From NCBI GenBank assembly GCA_026874595.1, contig CM049306.1, forward strand, positions 26,465,519 to 26,529,518: 64,000 bases of DNA, in the 5' to 3' direction. Both the position numbers and the translations under genes were made by a program. Source of the stretch: Sipunculus nudus. Its lineage: Eukaryota > Annelida > Sipuncula > Golfingiida > Sipunculidae. Shown one piece after another: positions 11,413 through 22,300 of this stretch. Under the pieces are notes generated by a model. That model searched no databases and was not told the origin of the DNA. It saw only the letters and a list, made by a program, of their open reading frames with translations. Within the stretch, counting starts at the first letter, position 1. Every line of letters begins with the position of its first letter.

Positions 11413-14400
11413 TTTTGATGGTGCTCATAACTTACAGGCCACACCTTAAATCACGGTCCATTGGATGCCATATTCCAATATTAAAAACTCAAAAAGTACA
11501 TCTGTTGTTTATTTGAAAAATTTCGGTTAAACAAAAAAAGGTGACTTACCAGACCTAGGAAGATATTTCCAGCACAGGTTATGGACTCAGCGGCCGTGGT
11601 TCCCATGGTAACCTCCATAATGGCCGACATTTTTAGAAACACCCACTGCATTACGCCCAAGTAGTAGAGTGTCGAGATTACCATTCCGAAGAACACAACG
11701 TAAGCAAGAATCTGAAATAAATAAAACCTAAACAATGTAGAAAACTTATAGTAAAAAAAATCACTCAAGGCCTCATTGAAATAATTGTGATGAAGAGGTA
11801 AATCTTCCATTATTCTAGCTACTGACGCATCGGTCAAAATAGAATGAAAGAGCGATTTGGAACACGTGGCGGGAGAATGGTTTTGGCATAATAAAAACAA
11901 TCGGTTAGCTCTTGCGGCATTTATCTACTTTACCTTTTTATGTCCCTATGCTTCATCACGAAAGCTCACAAATGACCTAACGTGTACTTACAGATTTTAA
12001 ATTAGAATATTCTGGTAACAGCTCAAATTCAAGCAGAGGCATCAATAACTATTTGTGGAAAATAACCTAAAAAGTGTACATTTCAACAGAACCAATGCGT
12101 AAGTGACACTTATACTTGTTAAGTAACTGATTAAGCATTAGATTATTCATATATCCGTGCGCACTAAACCTTAAATCAAAAAGCCTAAAGTTATTACATG
12201 TATACCGTTCTTCACCACATGGTTGCTGTCATCATCAACATTCTAAAAAAAGTGCTTACTACAGATCATGGTCTTCGCACGAAAAGCATTTACCTGAATG
12301 GCAATTATAGCTGTGGCGTAGGGATTACCGAATGTAAACAGAGATCCGGCGAGTGCGTGATTCAGGAATTCTGACACCCGGTCTCCCAACCATTTGAATG
12401 CTTCCCGTCCCCACCATGTACGGAGGATCAGCAAAGCAAAGATAAACTGGAGTCCAAGACCCCAGACAACCGGGCGCCAACGTACCTACAACACACATGT
12501 AGTGTAATTAGATAGCAAGGGAAAACGCATACCACATTCACACCACCCCGCAATGTAATGCACGATTCCTTTTCTAAATCGTATATTTCTAAAAAAAAAA
12601 AAAAAAAGATCGATATCTAAAGATTACATTTTCTGATATCATGTTCACTACAAACTTACAAACAGACAAAAATTAACCTTACATCAGTACATCTACTTTC
12701 AGATAACTCGCCCTATCCTTCCCTAAGACCCGTCTCCCAAAACCTTCAAATGTGACCTCCGTAGGTAAAATGAACAATTGGGCATTTAAATAATAAGAAT
12801 AAAATGATACGAAGTAGGTTACAAACTAAATTTGCTCTGATTTTCTTGTTATAGCCTACCATCTGTAAATATAACTAGAGGAAATGCAGTTTTAATGTTC
12901 TCACCTTTGCTGGGTTATGTGAAAAAATGAAGAAGAGCAGAAGGTAGGCCAGCATACCGGAAACGGAAACCAGATTGTACGACATTCCGCGCCTTATCAC
13001 GTCAACCACAGTGAAAATGACGATGAAAAGGAACAAGAGACCGACTGTCATCCTGAAACACAAAAGCCAGTCTTTCTCTGCTCACAGGTCACATGTTTAT
13101 CTATCTGTATCATATTCATCGGTTTGCAGGTAGGATTATTATCAGATTTCTCAGTCATTAATAATACTTTTTGTTGTTGTTGGGGTTTATGAAGGATACA
13201 GATGTGTTGATTAATAACAATGTTTGGGTTCAGATTTGAATAATGCTGCTATGATGATTCTACCTGGATTATTTATGAAATCATAATGAGCAAAGGGTAC
13301 ATATAAGAACTATACAATCCGACGAGCGCAATCTATCCCTTTAATAAAGCCAGCTCCCTTTCTCTTTTCGGACACACGGCGGCGCTTCTATGGCCGAAGT
13401 GTCATTACTGACATGTGAGTGGTGTCTGACGGACCACACGTTCATGTAAAATGCCTGAATACATGAACATGGTGGCGCTGTACTTGTGTTAACATTACTT
13501 CACACAGTGTTTTCCTAACACAGGTGATAAGATGCATCTGGCGTTCATTTGTGTTTGAGTATTTACGGATTAATTCTGTTTAATTACATGTAACGTCACA
13601 TAAACCATGAGCCCTGTTTGTGATAGGAAATACTTTACAATAATATATTACTGATATTTCACAATATGAACTGTTTATTGTTTATAAAATCGACTAGGCA
13701 ATCAAACCATTACACTCCGAGCTCTATCACAGAGATTTGTTAAATCTCTTTCTATCTGCTGCAGAATTTCGCAATTTTCAGCACACTGCGGCAGCTTAAT
13801 TCACTTGCGAGTAAATACATGTATTTACAAAGAATTTCAAAGGGTCTATAGGGCTACATAAATATTAAAACAACCTGAAAAGAAATACCTAATCAAATAT
13901 AGGAAATAGAAAAAGAAATTTTAAACACCCGTAATTAATGCTTCCAATAACAATTTATAGTTAATTTAGGCCTTTTTTGGTTAATTGTGAAACTTTAAAG
14001 GATATTTAGAGGGATCCAGTCGCTATTTATGTTTCCTGATACCTACGTTCTCCATATATGTTTTGTTTGCTATTACAGAAGAGCAACAGTAATAGGTATA
14101 AAGGGTAACGATTCACCCAGGGGTCTGACGCTCAGCTGATAAGGAAGACATTCACAAAATAAATTGATTGCCAAATTTTGTAGGTTGTATCACCATTCAA
14201 CTGTAGCAATTAAAGTTTTTATCAACTTTTTAAATCAACAAGAAGAAAAAGTTTCATGATAATATGTACAGCCATTCCCATCAAATCTAGCTTTTTTGTA
14301 TGCTGTCAGTTGAGCTAGAAATTACCATGTACATTTTTTAAAGACATCCCTGGATGTCAAGACAAGATTCTAGGTAAAACATTAAAGTTTTGTACCCTGT

Positions 14401-17400
14401 TTGACTGTCTGGGTTCTTAAATGTGTTTGGCAAGTAATACAGGTCACCATGACCTAATTTTAGGTTTCCATAGAGATTGCCCAGGACTTCCCTGTATATT
14501 ACATTGGTATATTCAAAGGCTGGCAGATACATTTTGTGCTGATTTTGAGGGTGCTAAAAATTATGGTTTTGGCCCATAGCTCATAGAATATAGGTCACCA
14601 TGACCTAATTTCAGGTTTCCATGCAGATTTACGCAGGACTTGCCTGAATGTCATGTTAAAAGATTCTAGGCCTAGCAGATACAATTTGATTTTGTACCCC
14701 ATCTTGCTGACTGGGTGCTCAAAATCATGTTTTCAGCCTGTAGTTCACAAAATATAAGTCACCATGACCTAATTTCAGGTTTCCGAAGAGATCTGCCTAG
14801 GACCTCCCTGGATGTACAGTTAGAAGTTTCTAGGTCTAACGGTTACGATTTGTGCATGTCCTGTTAACGGAGGACTACTTCATCTGAGGTCTCAAAAATA
14901 GAGAAAAGAATGCGTTAAATTTAGGTAGCGCCACAAGTCTTCAGGAAATGATGTAACACTCCGTGATTAAAAAGCATGGAAAGAATAATGGCAATCAATG
15001 CATTAGTTATTCAAATATCGGAGCTTTTATATTAAACGGGGAATATCTGCGGACGCTATCGATACAGGGGAACGCTCTCCATTCTAACCATGAATCGACA
15101 TTCTAAGTAAGGAAACCAAGCTTAAATGGCGATAAGTTTGGCTAGATAAACGTCTTCCTGTATGTGTAACAACCATGACTGTACTGCTGGATGGAATAAT
15201 AAAATAAACATACTGACCATGATATTTTGATTGAGTGGTGGGTGATCTTCTCCATGCACGGCCTCATACATGTACTAATGCTAGCTCCACATAACGTCTT
15301 GATGATATAAATGCAAACAAAGAAGAGCACGACACAAGTGACCCAAAGCAGGCGAATGGAACCCTCGTCTCCAAACCGATAATTCATAGCGAATCCAAAG
15401 TAAACTGCATAGCCGATAGCGCAAAGTGTCAGAAACACTCGGAAAAAGATGGACTTGTTCTTCCGGTAACACGTACCAAGTCGCGTCTGCACTTTGTATA
15501 TACATCGGGTGCATGCATTTCCTTCCTGGAGGTCGTGCTCGGCTGAATACATGCCGATTTCTGCATCCACAGGATTCTGTGTTTTCTTGTCTGCTCTATC
15601 CTGCAAAGCAGTTTGATTGAAACTGAACATTTTCAATAACAACATTTTATTTTTGAAGATTTCAAGAAAATAATAGATTTATGTCTAAATTTGAATATGG
15701 AGGCAACACAGGTAAGGAGGAATAAATTAGAATTTATTTAATTTTGCAGGACAATTGCGGAGTGATAAATATTGTCATAAAACTGAAAATATTGCACATA
15801 TATACAAAACCATCTAGTTAGTATGACTGCATGTGTGGCAAACACATCGTCAGTATCGAAGGTAAAGCTCCTACAAGTCATGTTGATTTAAAGGTCGGTT
15901 TTCTAACGGTATTATTACAATTCCAGTTCTTTCCACTGAAAGAATCACGCCGGAATGGCGTAGATGCGGCACATAAAGAGACCTGGGTCAGAATAGCAAT
16001 TCGCAATTTTTCAGTTTTGGCCGGTTTCATATTCGGCATTGGACGATTCTGCACCGAGATTGGCCGCAAGGAGATTGTTAACCATAATATAAAAGAAAAT
16101 AAAAATATATGTCTAAACTGATTAAAACACGCTTTATTACCTGGATCTGCTTAAATCATGAAGCTCGCTTAACTAAATGTGTATCTTTTATTTATTTTTC
16201 TGCTAAAGCCCCAAATCCTGAGACCAACCATGCAATTCTTATATGATACATGCCATTGTTTCCATTGAGAACCATAAATGAACTCGGTCAAATGATCGGT
16301 GAACAGAGAACTGGCAAATGAGGAAGGAGTTTTCAATTATATGGGAAAGTAATGATTTTATTTGGCTGTAATATTATTAAAAATTACCGTGTATTTCTTG
16401 AAAGCTTTTTACAAAAGGTGAAGGAATATATTTCGGTTACAAAACCAATTCGCTCGTTAGTTATAAAATCATTGATTGTTTGGTACATTTGTTCTGATAT
16501 CAAAGTTTATAATACAGACCAAACCCAAATGAAATTTTCTTTCATTTATAAACCCATTTCAGTTTCGAAGGTAAATCACCTTCATTCACTTATGACTTCA
16601 GCCTGCACAAATACAAATCATAAACGTGTTAACTCAGAGTGGATGTTTTCCCCCAGGCATAAACAACCCTGTAAAATTAAAATCATTTATATTTTTGTTT
16701 GTAGAAAACAGAAATTTATTTAGACGTTAAACGGATGAATAATTTTCTAGTTATACTAATAGCTTTGACATTTTATAAATTCTAACGTTAAGGTGTCTGG
16801 TTATACTGATAGGCATGACATGTTACACATTCTAACGTTAAAGGTTCTGGTTATACTGATAGGCATGACATGTAGTAAATTCTTACGTTAAAGTTTCTTG
16901 TTATAATGATAGGTATGACATGTAATGAATTGTAACGGTAAAGTTTCTAGTTAAACTTATAGGTATGACATGTAATTAATTCTAACGTTACAGTTTCTGG
17001 TTATACTGAAAGGTATGTCATGTAATACATTCTAACAGGAAAGGTTCTGGTTAAACTGATAGGCATGACATGTAGTAAATTCTTACGATAAAATATCTTG
17101 TTTTACTGATGGGTATGTCATGTAAAATTGTAACGGTAAAGTTTATTGTTATACTTATAGGTATGACATGTAATTAATTCGAATGTTACAGTTTCTGGTT
17201 ATGCTGATAGGTATGACATGTAGTAAATTTTAACAGGAAAGGTTCTGGTTATACTGATAGGCATGACATGTAGTAAATTTTTACGTTAAATTTCTTGTTT
17301 TACTGATGGGTATGTCATGTAAAATTGTAACGGTAAAGTTTATTGTTATACTTATAGGTATGACATGTAATTAATTCGAATGTTACAGTTTCTGGTTATA

Positions 17401-19338
17401 CTGATAGGCATGACATGTAGTAAATTTTTACGTTAAATTTCTTGTTATACTGATAGGTATGTCATGTAATACATTCTAACGTTAAATTTTCTGGTTATAC
17501 TGATAGGTATGTCATGTAATACATTCTAACGTGAAAGTTTCTGGTTATACTGATAGGCATGACATGTAGTAAATTCTTACGTTAAAGTTTCTTGTTATAA
17601 TGATAGGTATGTCATGTGATAAATTCTAACGTCAAACCTCTGGTTATACTTAAACCAATCAAGCTCGTGAGCGTCACTTAGATTAACACTAAAAAGACAT
17701 CCTGGACTGGTATATTAAGACGTATCAACTTTCTGGGTCAGCATGGTTAGTTTTTGGTCCAAACGAGCATTGGTTTTAAAAAACTTATTCTCTGGGCACA
17801 ATACGCTTTAAGACTAAGTAGCCATATATATGTGTACTGTAGAGATTCAACTGGATCTAAATACTCTTTGCCCTTCAAAATATGGTACCATGAATACATG
17901 ACACAGCTCACTTGAGTCGTGACACAAGTCGTACGGGGAAATGCATTGAAACGGCCCTAAATTCTTTTGCTGCGATATTGTGGTGAATGGGCCGGTAGTC
18001 TTAACATAAGACTGCGAGTGCTGAATTAATACACGTCAACTCACGAACCAAAGTTCATGTTCCCCTCTCTCTGTTCACAAGTTATTTCTAGTGTCGCGTA
18101 CAACAGGATTTAAGAATATGCAACAAACATGTAGGAGAATTAAAAAAATGAAGCTGAGTGACCAAGATATTTTCCGTTACACACACGTTGAGAACACACA
18201 ATATGGAAGTGACCTCTGAACGTTTGGTCCATGGTGTCAATGAATATTGTATCTCGCATAAGGTGTTACGGAATATTCTTTATCATGCTGAAAACACACA
18301 TTCTAAATAGAATACTGTAAATTACATATACTTAAGTTTTTGAAAATATAGATTATTTTTAATTTTCAATTATGAACCATGGTTTTATCAAAATTAATAA
18401 CAGTAAATGGACAGGGTAATTTTTTGAATATGCAATCTAAAGTGGACATTTTGAGGCAATTTTCATTAAAAGAAAGAGAATTTTGTGTTCCTATAAAAAT
18501 GTCCTCTTATGTCGTTGCGTTATGTAATCTAACTGTAGGGGGGTTCAATATTTAATATTTAAATTTCTTCAAAATAAGGATATAAAATTTCAATCGTTTT
18601 AACATGTTAAAGTCAATTGCGCAAAGGCGCATTTACGTTTATAGTTTGCAAAATATTATCTTTAAAATATAATGTTCGGAGTAAAATAACTGCTCTGCAG
18701 TTGTTCTGCAGCTGTTCATAAATATCCTCATCCTCAACTAATGAATTTTAAAGTAATAAACTGCAGATAACTTAAACAAAATCTAATTGCTAATTAATAA
18801 AAAGAAATATGAAATTGAATAAGGAAAATTGGGAACATAAATAAAATGAGAGATATTGCAGCTTAAATATTCAAAGAATCCGCAACTGATAGCAATGGCA
18901 TTTTATTGCATATATATTATATATAAGTACTGGATGCGACGGGGGGGGGGGGGGGTCGGGTTTAGGGTTTAGGGCATGAGTATACATTTATCCTGTCACC
19001 CATACATTTGGCTTCATTAGGACTTGAATGCGGTACTCCTATTGCTGCTCAACCACGACTACATTTGTGCCATTCTGATTCCTGACATGCCGAATCTTTA
19101 GTATCTGTACACCATGCTCGTGTATTGCCTAGGTTTTAGGGCATGAGTATACATTTACCCTTTCACCCATACATTTGGCTTCACCAAGATAATGCGGTAC
19201 TCCTATAATTGTTAAACCAAGACTACATTTGTGCCATTCCAATCAATGACATGCCGTAAAGTGTAGAGTGAAAGCGTCAGTGTCAGTGATTACATCAATC
19301 TCTTGTTAAAGTTTAGGAGTTTTCAATGTTTCTCAATG

Positions 19339-19381
<43 letters not shown>

Positions 19382-22300
19382 AAATATTTATGAAATAGGA
19401 CTTTTAGTGTCAACCGAGTAACACATGTACGTGTACCGATTTTAACACAACAGGGCAACTGTAAGGCAATGTTGGGAATCAGACCCGTTTTAGCTCGATC
19501 GATATTCAAGTTATATTCAAAGTAATGGACGCGCGAACAGATTTTCTTTCAAAAGATGCTGTTAATATAAGTTCAAAAGAAACAACCCCTCTTCAGTTTT
19601 CATTATACACACGCATCTTCTTCCTTTTATGATAAATTGAATGTGTCTTAATTTAATTAAATTAAATATGTCTTTCGATTTAATTACCAAATTATTATAA
19701 TATTTCATTATAATAATTATTTTACCTCTTCCATAGATTGAGATATTTGTTTTCCCGTTATTCTTCTTCTTTTTCTTATTATTCTGTCACTTTTTTCATG
19801 ATTTTTGAGTTTCATGATTTAGGTCATGATCATAGGTCAAGGTCACATTAAAGGTAAAAATGTAGAAATGTAGATGGCTATTTCTTCTTAACTACTTAAT
19901 ATATATAGATTACACAATGTTTGTTAATTGCCGATACTTGGCTTTAGTCAGGTATATAAAATGCTTGTCAATCAACAAGGATACGTTGCTTTATTTACTA
20001 TTATCAATTTTTAATTTTTTGTTTGATTCAAATTTTAATCATTTTAGCGCAAGCACCCTCTAGGATAAGTCACTTTTGGCTGGCGCATCTCCTCCAAAGC
20101 TGCTGGGCCTAGAACTGTATAACTCTAAAAGAGGAGACGTCTTTTACAACGTAGAAGTGCATTGCGAACTTTTGTTATGATATTTTAAATATTTTTTTAA
20201 TATTATGCAAGTTACGGAAACGTGACGTCACCATTTTCGCCTGAAGAAGGAGCTTTCAAAGGAGCTGTTTTACAGAACTATCGTTCTTTCCAAAATATCA
20301 GAGATAGATAAACAAGGACACCGCAAAGCGGAGCATCCCCTCGCATGGGAGCATAATGATATGGGGTGTATTACGCAAGTGTTAAAATGAGGAGGGGAGG
20401 TGTGTGAGCTTGAGCTTTGACGTCAAACTCAATAATTTGTACGTGTATGGGTGGGTGAGGCATATGTGAAGGAGAAAGCTCAAGATCAAATAATTTGGCT
20501 TAAAATTGATCAATAAGGTATATTGAGACAGATGGGAAGACAGACAGGAAGGCGGATGTACAAACATAGGAGTTTTTATAGAATATCCGCTGTTGCAAAT
20601 TTGTTATGAGGGGATAATAACATATTGGGCTAGCAACTCAATTAACGTAAGAAGGATTGGGTCCAGTTGAAAAAAGCATATGGCACAAGGGCACTGCAAA
20701 GTGGAGCATGACGTAGCAGTTGGGGTATAATGTGAATTATTTGATTACATTATTACCTTTGATAAATTGCTTGGTAGAGTGGATTTTTTATATGTCAGGC
20801 ATCACTGTGAGTAGTTTTAGGTCAAGAAGTGGGTGCTGTGGTCGTGACCTTTGACCCCGTGACCTCAAAATCAATAGGTTTCTTCATCCATAGGTGGGTG
20901 AGCCATATGTGCAAAATGAAAGGTTTATGTCACACGGTTTTGCTTGAAATGGGTCCACAAGCTTTTTTAAGAAGCGGGTGCTGTGGCCGTTACCTTTGAC
21001 CCCATGACCTCAAAATCGATAAGTTTCTTCATCCATGGTTTGGTGAGCCATATGTGTGAGATGAAAGGTTTAGGTCAAATAGTTTTGCTTAAAATGTGTC
21101 AACAAGCTTTTTCAAGAAGTGGGTGCTGTGGCTGTGACCTTTGACTCTGTGACCTCAAAATCAATAGGTTTCTTCATCCGTGGGTGGGTAAGCCATATGT
21201 GCAATATGAAAGGTTTAGGTCAAACGGTTTTGCTTAAAATGGGTCCACAAGCTTATTCAAGAAGTGGGTGCTGTGGCCGTGACCTTTGACTCTGTGACCT
21301 CAAAATCAATAGGTTTCTTCATCTATGGGTGGGTTAGTCATATGCGCAAGATGAAAGGTTTAGGTCAAACGGTTTGGCTTGAAATCAATCCACAACCTTT
21401 TCAAGAAGTGGGTGCTGTGGATGTGACCTTTGACCCCGTGACCTCAAAATCAATAGGTTTCTTCATCCATGGGTGGGTGAGTCATATGCGCAAGATGAAA
21501 GGTTTAGGTCAAACGGTTTGGCTTGAAATCGATCCACAAGCTTTTTCAACAAGTGGGTGCTATGGCCGTGACCTTTCACCCATGGGTGGGTAAGCCATAT
21601 GTGCGAGATGAAAGGTTTTGGGCAACGGTTTAGCTTGAAATTGATCCACAAGGCGATTTCGGACGGACAGACGGACGGACGGACGAACGAACGCGCGAAC
21701 AGAGGCTTTACTATATCCCTTTCGCAACTTCGTTGCGAGGGGATAATAAAGTTAGATCAGTTGGAATATCCAACAGTCGAGAATCAGGAGAGGGGGATAG
21801 GTGAGTGTCGTATGACAGGTACAAGAAATCTAGTTGAACAAAATTTTGTGTAAATTATTTGAAAATTTTATTCAGTTGAATGAATAATCATGGTAATTAT
21901 CTAAACGGTGTTAGCTTATATTGAAATAAATATCAGCTTAATAAAAATAATTATTTTTATCAGGAGACTGGGGTCGAGAAACCAACACTCGACCTCCATG
22001 TTCCATAAGGCATAAGAGCACTTTTTTACAGACGAATTATACACTTGTGCTTTTCATCATTAATTCCAGTGCAGAAAATATCTTGATTACATACCCCGAT
22101 CGAATCACTTGAGTCATTGTGCTAGCAAACATGTGCAGTGACTACGCATCTGGTTTATTTTCTCTTGTGCTTAAATGGCCTCCACGTTTTTCACGTTTTT
22201 TTAGGAGGCGCCTTTGGGATTTTCTTGCATTTCAAGCTCATCAACCCGTTGAACCATGGGCAGAGAGCATGTCCTGATCGAGCAACAGGCAATAGGCGGT

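Noticed and set aside
16735-17645. Regularly spaced 50-bp repeats as a CRISPR array
   Set aside because: The units are contiguous with no unique spacers, and the context is an intron of an animal gene.
18958-18976. gggtttagggtttaggg as telomeric sequence
   Set aside because: Only about two units beside a G-run, inside a direct repeat; not an array.
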